Source: Herpetosiphonaceae bacterium
Lineage (GTDB): Bacteria > Chloroflexota > Chloroflexia > Chloroflexales > Kallotenuaceae
DNA length: 43,401 bases
Assembly (NCBI GenBank): GCA_013821605.1
Contig: JACDGP010000038.1
Location: forward strand, 1 to 43,401
Direction: 5' to 3'
A program made the position numbers and the translations under genes. Position 1 is the stretch's first letter. Each line of letters opens with the position of its first letter. Of this stretch, positions 6,445 through 14,092 are shown one piece after another. The notes under the pieces were generated by a model. The model did not search any database, was not told the origin of the DNA, and saw only the letters and a program-made list of their open reading frames with translations.

Positions 6445-6495
6445 TTGACGAGTGTACGCCTTTGGCGTATAGTATTGTGTGTCAATGGCGTATAG
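6445..6495 (+). promoter_or_regulatory. higBA promoter with palindromic operator
   Basis: TTGACG (6445-6450) and TATAGT (6468-6473) are 17 bp apart, a near-consensus sigma-70 promoter. The spacer and -10 are covered by the perfect dyad TACGCC-TTT-GGCGTA (6455-6469). The half-site GGCGTATAG (6464-6472) recurs at 6487-6495, 23 bp on. This layout fits autorepression by the HigA antitoxin. Confidence 0.75.
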
Positions 6496-6536
6496 GACAT
6501 TTGAAGAAGAAAGACTTCGGTGCGGCTTATGGACGT

Positions 6537-6854
6537 ATGGAAATTATTGAAACTTCTATATTCACGCGACAAGTCAAAGTACTCCTATCCGAAGAAGAAT
6601 ATCGAGCACTACAACTTGAACTCGTGCAGCATCCAGAGTCTGGAGCTATCATCAAAGGTAGTGGTGGTATCCGTAAAGTACGGTGGGGCATCGGGGGCCG
6701 TGGGAAGCGGGGCGGGGTAAGAGTCATCTATTACTTAGCTCTTGGGCAAAACCAACTCCTCATGCTGTTGATGTATCCTAAAAATGTACAGGATGATCTT
6801 TCCGAAGAGCAGCTAAAGGTATTGAAGAACATTGTGGCGGAGGAATACCCATGA
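6537..6854 (+). CDS. higB: HigB/RelE-family toxin
   Basis: This 105-aa protein starts at ATG 6537 (MEIIETSIFTRQV). The central GGIRKVRWGIGGRGKRGGVRVIYY and later LLMLLMYPKNVQDDLSEEQ are classic for RelE/HigB-type ribosome-dependent mRNA endonucleases, including the basic residues and the LxxYxKxxxxDLS signature. A 5' extension of the frame to 6393 would cross the promoter, so the internal ATG is preferred. The toxin precedes the antitoxin, the usual order for HigBA. The last codon overlaps the antitoxin start in ATGA, so translation is coupled. Confidence 0.88.
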   Translation: MEIIETSIFTRQVKVLLSEEEYRALQLELVQHPESGAIIKGSGGIRKVRWGIGGRGKRGGVRVIYYLALGQNQLLMLLMYPKNVQDDLSEEQLKVLKNIVAEEYP

Positions 6855-7162
6855 ATGATGAGCTGTTCGCTGACCTCGTAGAAAGCGTGCGCGAAGGTGG
6901 CGCAATTCTCCGCGGCAATGCACGTCCTGCAAGGAGTTTTACTGTACACGCGCCCGACGTAAAAGGGATTCGTAGCAGCTATAAGCTCTCACAAAGTGAG
7001 TTTGCCTCGCTGCTTGGTATCAGTGTTGCCACACTTCGCAACTGGGAACAAGGACGCCGCGTACCGGAAGGCGCTGCGCGTGTTCTGCTACAAGTTGCAG
7101 AGAAACATCCAGAGGCTGTATGGGACGTCGTTCGATCAAACGCTGTTCATACTGTCGAGTGA
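6851..7162 (+). CDS. higA: HigA-type XRE antitoxin
   Basis: This 103-aa protein has an N-terminal segment LFADLVESVREGGAILRG, probably the toxin-binding part. An XRE-type helix-turn-helix covers about residues 37-75 (IRSSYKLSQSEFASLLGISVATLRNWEQGRR). The start is in the ATGA overlap, with GGAGGA inside the toxin gene as ribosome site. It should neutralise the toxin and repress the operon through the dyad at 6455-6469. The pair may have a stabilising role in this mobile region. Confidence 0.88.
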   Translation: MNDELFADLVESVREGGAILRGNARPARSFTVHAPDVKGIRSSYKLSQSEFASLLGISVATLRNWEQGRRVPEGAARVLLQVAEKHPEAVWDVVRSNAVHTVE

Positions 7163-7184
7163 CTTGCTCCCTGTGATCAACCCT

Positions 7185-8531
7185 CTACTGCTGTACCAAT
7201 GGCACATACACGGAAGGCGCGAGCCGTGACGTAGCATGCAGCCAGCCACTCACCGATCCTGCATTGCCCTTGACCCACCAGTTGCTAACATTGAGCGTGC
7301 TGGTGCCATCGCTAGAATTGTTTTCTTCTATCACGCTAATGGTGCCATTTCCGTTAGCGTCGATAGCCGAGCTGGTAACGATGGACGTATGGCCGAAGCT
7401 GCCGGTTGCTCCATAGCTGAGGACATCGCCGGGCTGCGGTGCAACATACCTGCTGCCATTTGCAACCTGTTGCAGCAGCGAGCCTGAATAATTCCATACG
7501 ACCTCGCTGCCACTCGCACCATACGTATCAATGCCATAGGCCAGGTAAAGATAGCGCATCGCCAGCTCAACGCACTCCCACTCGTATTCGCCCCATCCGC
7601 CTGGGAATGAGACCAGCACGTCGGGACCATCATCGAAGGCAGGGCGCGGGCCACAGACCGGCATGCCTCGAAACGTTGCGCCAAGCCGATACGCTGCCGC
7701 TCCACCCGAGCCGCTCATATAGCCGCTGGCGTCACAATCACCACTCCACCAAGCGGGAACAGCGAGATCAGTTATGCCCATAGCCCCACGTGTAGTTGGG
7801 GACGTTGTATGGGACCCGCGCGTTGTAGGCCTTCCGTTCCTATGCACCGTCGATGTCCGGTCCAGCGTATCACTCTTGAGCACGACATCCCCGAACGCCT
7901 TAAACGACTGTGATGCAGGGATCAAATCGCTTGCTCCCAATTGCTGCTCCTGAGAGAGACGCACAATCCAAAGCCGCTGTCCTGCTTCCACGACCCATTC
8001 TGCAATCACTGTTGCTTTCGGCTGGAGGCTATCGAGATGGAGCTTGACTACGCTTACCTGCCCAACGACCTGCTGTCCAAAAATGGAAGCACTCGGACCC
8101 GTTTGCGGCTGACCCTGCTGTTGAGCACGATAGTTCGCGAGCGCTGCCCTGTACGCCTTGACGCCGCCAGCCTCCGCCACCGGCACTCGTTCTGTGCCGG
8201 GCCGTGTACCGAAGCTCACCGCAATGACCGAGAACTCACGAAATGGCCGGCGCTTAAGGGCGGTCGCTACCTGATTTGCGTTACCGGCTACTGCTACGAC
8301 GAACACCAGCGGCGACATAAAGCTACTGCTGACGACGATTCTGACATTATCTAGCTCAAAGCTGGCTTGTCCGGCAGCATAGGCTGTTGCCGGTGACATC
8401 CGTCCTGGCTGTGCTGCCGGTTGCACTCCTAGCAGCCACGCGAGCAGGAGAGCGTGGAGGAGGCCCTTGTGGCATTGGCAATTATTGCGCCGAGCGCACC
8501 GGCGCAAACCCTTCGTTCCGGCTACGTGCAT
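7185..8531 (-). CDS. Secreted CHAP-domain peptidoglycan hydrolase
   Basis: This 448-aa protein has a basic N-terminus and hydrophobic stretch at 24-40 (LLHALLLAWLLGVQPAAQ), which looks like a signal peptide. Residues 55-225 form an unassigned extracellular region with a low-complexity Thr/Arg linker to about 250. The C-terminal CHAP domain (about 300-435) shows C320 in YEWECVELAMRYLY and H381 in GHTSIVTSS, the expected Cys-His pair, with E402 as a possible third residue. CHAP enzymes cut peptidoglycan as amidases or endopeptidases. It would act outside the cell in wall turnover or as an exported lysin. The ATG at 8531 has no clear Shine-Dalgarno, so the start is uncertain. Confidence 0.82.
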   Translation of the reverse strand: MHVAGTKGLRRCARRNNCQCHKGLLHALLLAWLLGVQPAAQPGRMSPATAYAAGQASFELDNVRIVVSSSFMSPLVFVVAVAGNANQVATALKRRPFREFSVIAVSFGTRPGTERVPVAEAGGVKAYRAALANYRAQQQGQPQTGPSASIFGQQVVGQVSVVKLHLDSLQPKATVIAEWVVEAGQRLWIVRLSQEQQLGASDLIPASQSFKAFGDVVLKSDTLDRTSTVHRNGRPTTRGSHTTSPTTRGAMGITDLAVPAWWSGDCDASGYMSGSGGAAAYRLGATFRGMPVCGPRPAFDDGPDVLVSFPGGWGEYEWECVELAMRYLYLAYGIDTYGASGSEVVWNYSGSLLQQVANGSRYVAPQPGDVLSYGATGSFGHTSIVTSSAIDANGNGTISVIEENNSSDGTSTLNVSNWWVKGNAGSVSGWLHATSRLAPSVYVPLVQQ

Positions 8532-8662
8532 ACACGACTATCTCAGTTTGTGCGTGCAGCTACTATACACCGTAACGCACCGCAGCAGGTAGCTGCTTGA
8601 TGTCGTCTGCAGTATGGCCCGTCCGTAGGACTTTTGCGCCGTTCTAGCGGCCTATATGCTGC

Positions 8663-8691
8663 TTGATCGTTACATAACCGTGTGCTACACT
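8663..8691 (+). promoter_or_regulatory. Promoter of the TPR gene
   Basis: TTGATC (8663-8668) and TACACT (8686-8691) are 17 bp apart, and a TGC directly before the -10 gives an extended -10 element. The start site would be near 8698, giving a leader of about 170 nt. Confidence 0.6.
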
Positions 8692-8693
8692 GG

Positions 8694-8713
8694 CCCAACG
8701 GATGACCGTTGGG
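8694..8713 (+). other. Perfect hairpin at the 5' end of the TPR-gene leader
   Basis: CCCAACGG (8694-8701), loop ATGA, CCGTTGGG (8706-8713). It lies at the predicted transcript start and has no T-run, so it is more likely an mRNA-protecting stem than a terminator. That role is inferred. Confidence 0.5.
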
Positions 8714-8866
8714 CGTTCTGTGTGGAATGTTTATGCAAGGCGCTGAACGCTTACGGCGGTTGCGTACCAGTCGGGCATCGCGCACATGCAAGACGCTGTG
8801 GGCATCTTTTCCAAACTATAGCAGTATGTGCCCGCCAGCGTAGGTGGTCGCCGCAAGGAGAGATGT

Positions 8867-11308
8867 ATGGCAAATGTGCCGCTGCAGTCGCTGCTCGAAC
8901 AAGCCAATCGTGCGCTGGAAACCGGTGCTGCGGATCAAGCGATCGGCATTGCACAACACATTCTACAGTACGTTCCCGAGCTGATCGAAGGCCACCGGCT
9001 ACTGGGTGAAGCCTATCTCAACGCCAACCAACCGCAGCAAGCACTGGGTGCCTTCGAGCATGTCCTGCTGGCCGACCCCGAAAACATCGCCGCTTATTAT
9101 GGGCTCGGCTTGGCCCATCAAGCGCTTGAGCAGCGGGTTGAAGCGATTCGTAGCTTTGAGCGCGCCCTGGAAATCCAGCCGAACCTGGTCGAACTCCGCA
9201 CTCAACTCACGCGCCTCTACGCAGAAACCCCTGGCTCGCCTGGCCAATTTCGTCTGAGTCGCCCAGGCCTGGGCCGCTTGTATGCTCGTGGGCAAATGTA
9301 TACTCAGGCGATTGATGAGTTCCGTGCCGTGCTAGATACCGAGCCGGAGCGCAATGATGTGCGCACGGCCCTGGCCGAGGCACTCTGGCGCGATGGGCAA
9401 GAGGATGAGGCGGCTGACTGGTGCCGGGAGTGTTTGGATCATGAGGCAGAGCTGCATAAGCCGACCTTAATTTTAGGCTATCTTTCCCTGGCTGGCGGTC
9501 AGCCCGAAGGCGAAGCTATGTGGCAGCGTGCCGCCCGCCAGGACCCACAGCTGGCCATGGCACATGCCTTGTTCGAGCTCTTGCCCCCCCAGCGCATCGA
9601 TGAGCCACAGCTGCCGGCCTTTGATCTCCAGTCCTGGACACAGCAACAGGCCGCAGCGAGTGCAGCTGCAACAGCTCCTGCCGGTAGCATCGACGATGAC
9701 TTCTTTGATGATTCGTGGCTCAGCGGTGTGTCACCCGCAACTCCCCCGGCTCAACCTCCGGCAGCTCCACCGGCCCCGGCAGCGACTGCTCCGAACGATG
9801 ATGATCTGCTGGCCAGCTTGCTCGCCTTCGATGACCCAACGCCGCCTGTGGCCCAAAGCAACGGTGCCGCAGCCCATACACCAACGTCGGGTATCTATGA
9901 TACGCCCCCGCAGGTTGCGGAGCCCGAAGCTGCCGATGAATGGAGTGATATCAAGCCCTTCTCCTTTGAGGATTGGAACTTCGATGATGTAACACCTGCC
10001 CCATCACAGGGCGTAGCTGCAGATGACGGCAAGCCAAGCTCGAACGTCCCGCTAAGCGTCAACGATGCCGCTGTCCAACCCTTTAGCTTCGATGAGCTCG
10101 GCAGTGACATTCAGCCCTTCAGCCTTGACGAGCCCGGCGGTATCCAGCCCTTCTCATTCGATGATTTCAATGAGCCTGAACCAGAGCATCTTGATGTGCC
10201 TGCCGATCAGCCCGTGACTACAGCCTCGCATGACCTTGAAACCATTACTGACGATGCGCCGACCGGGTTTAGCTGGCAAGAACCATCATGGCGTAGCCAG
10301 CAACCGGTGACATCTCCAGTTGCGCCTCAGCAAGAAGACTCGATCTTCGACAAACCGATGCAGCAGGCCAAGTCTGACGCGCCAGCTCCAGCGGCTACAC
10401 CCGACGAGGCCGAGCCAGGCGATAGTGACTTCTTCTCGCTGGATGATGCTGATCTCCGCGACGCGTCGCCTGCCGCCGCTGGGGCAGAGCCTGAGATGAC
10501 GCCCTTCTCACTGGCTGATCTAGGTTTGAGCGAGGAAGAGATTGCCTCCTTTACGGAGATGCAAGGGACCGATCAGCCTGCTGCACCACTCCCTTCAGTC
10601 TTGAGCGATGAAGCCGAGTTGCAGCCTTTCTCACTGGCCGATCTCGGCCTAACCGAGGAAGAAATTGCCGAGTTCGGTCTGCCCGCTGCGAACGCGGCAA
10701 CCGAGACACCTGCCAACACACCAGATCCTGCCTTGCCACCGCAAGACGCGCCTGCACCGGAGCACGAGCCGGAGCTCACACCCTTTTCGTTGGCCGATCT
10801 TGGCCTCACTGATGAAGAGATCAGCCAATTTGACCTAGGTGAGTCGCCGCTACCTTCAGCCGAACAAATTGCACATGCGGAAGTGCCTACCGCAGAGCCT
10901 GTTGCGCAACCACCCGGACCCGAGATCGTGCGATCAGCCTCGGCTGCCGCCGCCGAGTCATCAGCGCCCTCGGTCCCCCGCGTCAACGACGCCGGTACGA
11001 ACGATCTCGCAAGGTATCAAGCCCAACTCACAGCCGATCCCGACAATGATACGATGCGCCTCGCCGTCGCACGCATGAGTGAACAAACCGGCGACCTGGA
11101 ACCGGCCTTGGACCATTATAAACAGCTCTTAAGGCGTAATGTCCTGGTCGATCCGGTGGCAGATGACCTCCGGGAGTTGATCGCCGCGCATTCCGAGCCA
11201 GCCCTGCTTCGGCGGTTGCACCGCTTGTTAGGCGACGCGTACACGAAACAAGATCGCTTCCGTGAGGCTATGGAAGAGTATAGTTGGACGCCGGCGCGTG
11301 GCTCCTGA
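8867..11308 (+). CDS. TPR protein with acidic, proline-rich linker carrying repeated PFSLADLGL motifs
   Basis: The product is about 813 aa. ATG 8867 follows AAGGAG by 6 nt and is preferred over GTG 8828. The N-terminal ~230 residues are TPRs (LLGEAYLNANQPQQALGAFE, YYGLGLAHQALEQRVEAI, LGRLYARGQMYTQAI). A long Ala/Pro/Asp-rich disordered region follows, holding several PFSF/PFSL(D/E) motifs and three fuller copies of PFSLADLGL(S/T)(E/D)EEI. The C-terminus returns to TPR-like helices. There is no signal peptide, so it is probably cytoplasmic. The layout suggests a scaffold whose repeated short motifs bind a partner. That partner is unknown. Confidence 0.78.
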   Translation: MANVPLQSLLEQANRALETGAADQAIGIAQHILQYVPELIEGHRLLGEAYLNANQPQQALGAFEHVLLADPENIAAYYGLGLAHQALEQRVEAIRSFERALEIQPNLVELRTQLTRLYAETPGSPGQFRLSRPGLGRLYARGQMYTQAIDEFRAVLDTEPERNDVRTALAEALWRDGQEDEAADWCRECLDHEAELHKPTLILGYLSLAGGQPEGEAMWQRAARQDPQLAMAHALFELLPPQRIDEPQLPAFDLQSWTQQQAAASAAATAPAGSIDDDFFDDSWLSGVSPATPPAQPPAAPPAPAATAPNDDDLLASLLAFDDPTPPVAQSNGAAAHTPTSGIYDTPPQVAEPEAADEWSDIKPFSFEDWNFDDVTPAPSQGVAADDGKPSSNVPLSVNDAAVQPFSFDELGSDIQPFSLDEPGGIQPFSFDDFNEPEPEHLDVPADQPVTTASHDLETITDDAPTGFSWQEPSWRSQQPVTSPVAPQQEDSIFDKPMQQAKSDAPAPAATPDEAEPGDSDFFSLDDADLRDASPAAAGAEPEMTPFSLADLGLSEEEIASFTEMQGTDQPAAPLPSVLSDEAELQPFSLADLGLTEEEIAEFGLPAANAATETPANTPDPALPPQDAPAPEHEPELTPFSLADLGLTDEEISQFDLGESPLPSAEQIAHAEVPTAEPVAQPPGPEIVRSASAAAAESSAPSVPRVNDAGTNDLARYQAQLTADPDNDTMRLAVARMSEQTGDLEPALDHYKQLLRRNVLVDPVADDLRELIAAHSEPALLRRLHRLLGDAYTKQDRFREAMEEYSWTPARGS
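10497..10828 (+). repeat. Repeated PFSLADLGL(S/T)(E/D)EEI coding motifs
   Basis: Three copies of a 14-residue motif lie in the disordered region of the TPR protein, starting near 10500, 10626 and 10782. They are preceded by shorter PFSF(D/E) versions around 9957, 10080, 10110 and 10149. Conservation in otherwise drifting low-complexity sequence suggests a binding motif. Confidence 0.7.
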
Positions 11309-11337
11309 TCGCCCAACACTTGGTATGGTTAAGCTCA

Positions 11338-11364
11338 AAATGCGCTGGGCCGCAAAGCGCATTT
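11338..11364 (+). terminator. Hairpin terminator after the TPR gene
   Basis: AAATGCGCT (11338-11346), 9-nt loop, AGCGCATTT (11356-11364), then CTGAGG. The stem is perfect, but the downstream T-run is only the ATTT of the stem, so termination may be weak. Confidence 0.55.
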
Positions 11365-11387
11365 CTGAGGCGGTGCCGATTTAGTAT

Positions 11388-11416
11388 TTGCTGCCTGTCT
11401 GTATATCGAGTACACT
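11388..11416 (+). promoter_or_regulatory. Promoter of ndk
   Basis: TTGCTG (11388-11393) and TACACT (11411-11416) are 17 bp apart. The leader to the ndk start would be about 50 nt. The TACACT box matches the one before the TPR gene. Confidence 0.5.
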
Positions 11417-11430
11417 ACCGTCCCGAACCG

Positions 11431-11453
11431 AAGGACCGCCAACGACGGTCTTT
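11431..11453 (+). other. Leader hairpin before ndk
   Basis: AAGGACCG (11431-11438), 7-nt loop, CGGTCTTT (11446-11453) with one G-U pair. It ends about 10 nt before the AGGAGG of ndk. It may attenuate transcription or protect the message; a plain terminator is unlikely in this position. Confidence 0.4.
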
Positions 11454-11474
11454 CGTGTTGTTAGGAGGATCACT

Positions 11475-11930
11475 ATGGAACGATCACTTGTCATATTGAA
11501 ACCCGATGCGCTCCAACGTGGGCTGCTTGGTACCCTGATCGGACGGCTAGAGGCCCGCGGGCTCAAGTTCGTCGGCCTGAAGTTAATGCAGATCGATGAT
11601 ACTCTGGCTCGCAAGCACTACGAGATTCACAAAGACCGCCCTTTCTTCCCTAGTCTGGTCCAGTTCATTCAGTCTGGCCCTGTGGTCGTGATCGCCATTG
11701 AAGGCCAGGATGTGATCGAAACGATTCGCAGTACGGTCGGTGCTACAAATCCGGTCAAGGCCACGCCTGGCACTATTCGCGGCGATTTTGCCGTATCCAT
11801 TGGGCGTAACTTAATCCATGCTTCTGATACCCTCGCCAATGGCCAGACCGAGGTCAACAACTTCTTTGAGAGTAATGAACTGCTCGGCTCTTACCAACGT
11901 GACACGGATAAATGGATCTTCGAAGCATAG
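11475..11930 (+). CDS. ndk: Nucleoside diphosphate kinase
   Basis: This 151-aa protein has the usual length for the family. It transfers the gamma-phosphate of ATP to NDPs through a phosphohistidine. Visible signatures are the N-terminal ERSLVILKPDALQRG with K9, the RPFF segment at 55-58, and the active-site loop around H115 (GRNLIHASDT). ATG 11475 is preceded by TTAGGAGGAT, a strong ribosome site; an upstream frame extension to 11388 crosses the promoter and hairpin and is rejected. It appears monocistronic, with its own promoter. Cytoplasmic housekeeping enzyme; nothing unusual in the sequence. Confidence 0.96.
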   Translation: MERSLVILKPDALQRGLLGTLIGRLEARGLKFVGLKLMQIDDTLARKHYEIHKDRPFFPSLVQFIQSGPVVVIAIEGQDVIETIRSTVGATNPVKATPGTIRGDFAVSIGRNLIHASDTLANGQTEVNNFFESNELLGSYQRDTDKWIFEA

Positions 11931-11964
11931 CTCCCTGTTGAGCCTAAACTTCAGTTCGAGACTC

Positions 11965-11994
11965 TTGTCTTTCCCCGCCAAATCGCCATATCCT
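11965..11994 (+). promoter_or_regulatory. Possible promoter of the cyclodeaminase-family gene
   Basis: TTGTCT (11965-11970) and TATCCT (11989-11994) are 18 bp apart, about 45 nt before ATG 12039. The match to consensus is moderate. Confidence 0.35.
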
Positions 11995-12038
11995 GTGTTA
12001 TTCTGCAGCCATGTTTGACTGTAGCAAGAGGTACGGCG

Positions 12039-12677
12039 ATGGAACAGTGGAATTTAGATCAGCCCATTACCGCGTTTTTGGACGAGCTGGCCAGCAAGTC
12101 GTCCGCGCCTGGTGGTGGCAGTGCTGCGGCACTTAGCGGTGCAATGGGGGCTGCGCTTTTGAGCATGGTCTGCCGTTTAACCATCGGCCGGCCGCGCTAT
12201 GCTGCTGCCGAAGCGGTGATGCAGACGATGCTCGACCGAGCCGAAGCGCTTCGCCATGAACTCCAGTCTCTGGCTGAGGAAGATGTGTTCGCCTTCAAAC
12301 GCTTGAGCGCGGCCTATAAACTGCCACGGGTGACGGATGCCGATACGGCGATCCGGCGTGACGCCATCCAGGCGGCCCTGCGGCGTGCCACCGAGGTGCC
12401 ATTGCGCACAGCCAGGGCGGCGCTTGGGCTCCTGCCGCTATGCCAGCCGGTCATCGAACAAGGCAACCCATCCGCCGTGAGTGACGTGGGCGCGGGAATT
12501 TATCTGGCACATGCGGCGACGGAGGCGGCACTGCTCAATGTGGACATTAATCTCCGCGCGCTTGAGGACCAGCGCTATGTGCGCGAGGTACGTGCGGAAG
12601 TGGGCCGCCTGACCGATGGGCTCGGCACTGAAGTGGAGCGGCTGGTTGGCCTTGTGCAGATGAAGATGGCCGGTTAA
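12039..12677 (+). CDS. Cyclodeaminase/cyclohydrolase family protein (FTCD_C)
   Basis: This 212-aa protein matches the C-terminal domain of formiminotransferase-cyclodeaminase and FchA-type methenyl-tetrahydrofolate cyclohydrolases. It opens with ITAFLDELASKSSAPGGGSAAALSGAMGAAL, the glycine/serine-rich family signature, followed by an all-helical body. Such proteins act on 5-formimino- or 5,10-methenyl-THF in one-carbon metabolism. No formiminotransferase domain or histidine-degradation gene is nearby, so the exact substrate is open. ATG 12039 after AAGAGG is preferred to TTG 12015. The stop overlaps the convergent next gene within TTAA. Confidence 0.85.
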   Translation: MEQWNLDQPITAFLDELASKSSAPGGGSAAALSGAMGAALLSMVCRLTIGRPRYAAAEAVMQTMLDRAEALRHELQSLAEEDVFAFKRLSAAYKLPRVTDADTAIRRDAIQAALRRATEVPLRTARAALGLLPLCQPVIEQGNPSAVSDVGAGIYLAHAATEAALLNVDINLRALEDQRYVREVRAEVGRLTDGLGTEVERLVGLVQMKMAG

Positions 12678-14092
12678 AGAGCGGAAGCTCCCGTGTCTTC
12701 GGCCACATACCCATAGGGCGTAACGTCGGTAAAACTGAGCCAGCGCAGTGAGCCGGTTGGACAAGCTACCATGCACGCTTGATCCTCCTCGCCGTGGCAG
12801 CCGTCACATTTGTTGGCATGCATCCGTAGCGGAGCTGGTGGCCGGATTTTGTGCCGTAGCCAATCCAAAGGACCATTGCTCGGTGGATACAGCGGAATCA
12901 TCTCGATGGCCTCATACGGACACGCACTCACACATACTGAGCAGCCGGTACACCGATCATTGACCCATAAAAAGCCATCGTCATCCAGCTTGATCGCATC
13001 CTCAGGACAAGCTTCGACACACTCCGGTGACCATATACAGTGTTTGCAGCCGCGCAGCACGTCGGCGTCACCAAACGTAGCTCCATGCACACGAATCCGC
13101 GGCACGCCCCAACGTGCTCCACACGCCCGCTCACACAAATGACAGTCCGGCGGGCACAAGGCCGGGATGCGCGCCAACGCCTTACGACCGCGTACTAGTC
13201 CGGATTCGAGTGCCGAGGTAACGGTTGCAAGATAGCGCTGGTCGGTCACCGTAACATAGCGCTGGTTGATCAGTGCTTCTAAGCGGACCGCAATCTCCGG
13301 GTGCTCGCGTAGCAGTTGGCGAAAGGTGTCTAACGGAATCAGCAATACGCGCACCTGCGTCAGCGCCCGGATCGCGGTGGTTTGTGCTGCGTGGGTCAGC
13401 ATCGCAATTTCGCCAAACAGTTCGCCCGGACCCAACACGTGTAAGGGCCGGCTACTGTGCATCATGACAGCTTGACCACTCGCCACGAGGTACAGCGACT
13501 GGCTGGCCGTACCGAGTTCGATGATCGTGTCGTCCCGTTCAAAGATTCGCTCCTCAAGCTCCGCCGCTAGGGCCAGCCGCTCGATCGCGTTCAGTGCCTC
13601 CAAGAGCGGGACTTTGGCGAGCGTCGTCTGGAGCAACCGTTCACGAAATAACCGCTGTAATTGCTTGTGAAACGTTGGCAGGCTCCCTAGCATCTGTTCG
13701 AGTTCAGCGTAATGTATTTGGAGGGCATATACTCGCGACTCGGCCCAGGCCGAGAGCCGCCGGTAGCGCGTGCCGAACAGCCCCCCTTCCCCGCAAATGT
13801 CACCACGTCCGAGGAAGGTAATCAATGCTGGGTGTTCATCGTGATCGCCGATCGTCAAGGAGACTGAGCCATGCAGGATGATGAACAGTGTATGCGGCAC
13901 CGCGTGCTCGACCATCAACGGAGTACCAGGCTCGTAGGCACGCAGTGTGCATGCACTTGCTAGGCTCCCCAGTTCATTGCGAGCAACTTTGCGTAAGCCG
14001 TCGAGCTGTTCAAGGACGGCCTGAGCAGCAGGGAGGTCATGGGGTCGCCAACCTTTCGCTGCCGGTGCGGATGTGCTCGGCGTCGGGGTCAT
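12674..14092 (-). CDS. Double cNMP-binding domain protein fused to a polyferredoxin
   Basis: This 472-aa protein has a first cNMP-binding (CRP-like beta-roll) domain at about 45-150 (LFIILHGSVSLTIG, GDICGEGGLFG). A second lies at about 175-285 (LYLVASGQAVMM, LGPGELFGEIAML). No helix-turn-helix is present. The C-terminal part carries Cys clusters: CPPDCHLCERAC, CKHC..CVEACP, CTGCSVCVSACP and CDGC..CMVACP, enough for several [4Fe-4S] clusters. It may gate electron flow in response to a bound nucleotide or other ligand. ATG 14092 overlaps the DsbA-like stop in ATGA, so it is the last gene of a four-gene operon. It could also be a structural redox scaffold. Confidence 0.85.
   Translation of the reverse strand: MTPTPSTSAPAAKGWRPHDLPAAQAVLEQLDGLRKVARNELGSLASACTLRAYEPGTPLMVEHAVPHTLFIILHGSVSLTIGDHDEHPALITFLGRGDICGEGGLFGTRYRRLSAWAESRVYALQIHYAELEQMLGSLPTFHKQLQRLFRERLLQTTLAKVPLLEALNAIERLALAAELEERIFERDDTIIELGTASQSLYLVASGQAVMMHSSRPLHVLGPGELFGEIAMLTHAAQTTAIRALTQVRVLLIPLDTFRQLLREHPEIAVRLEALINQRYVTVTDQRYLATVTSALESGLVRGRKALARIPALCPPDCHLCERACGARWGVPRIRVHGATFGDADVLRGCKHCIWSPECVEACPEDAIKLDDDGFLWVNDRCTGCSVCVSACPYEAIEMIPLYPPSNGPLDWLRHKIRPPAPLRMHANKCDGCHGEEDQACMVACPTGSLRWLSFTDVTPYGYVAEDTGASAL

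Larger units (their letters stand above)
8532..8866. other. 335-bp divergent intergenic region
   Basis: No credible gene lies here; the open frames are short and lack family features. It contains the plus-strand promoter and hairpin listed separately. A lone TATAGT-like box on the minus strand (8562-8567), about 30 nt before the CHAP gene, has no matching -35. Confidence 0.5.

Noticed and set aside
6393-6536. Longer N-terminus for the HigB toxin
   Set aside because: It would place coding sequence across the TTGACG/TATAGT promoter; the family begins at MEIIETS.
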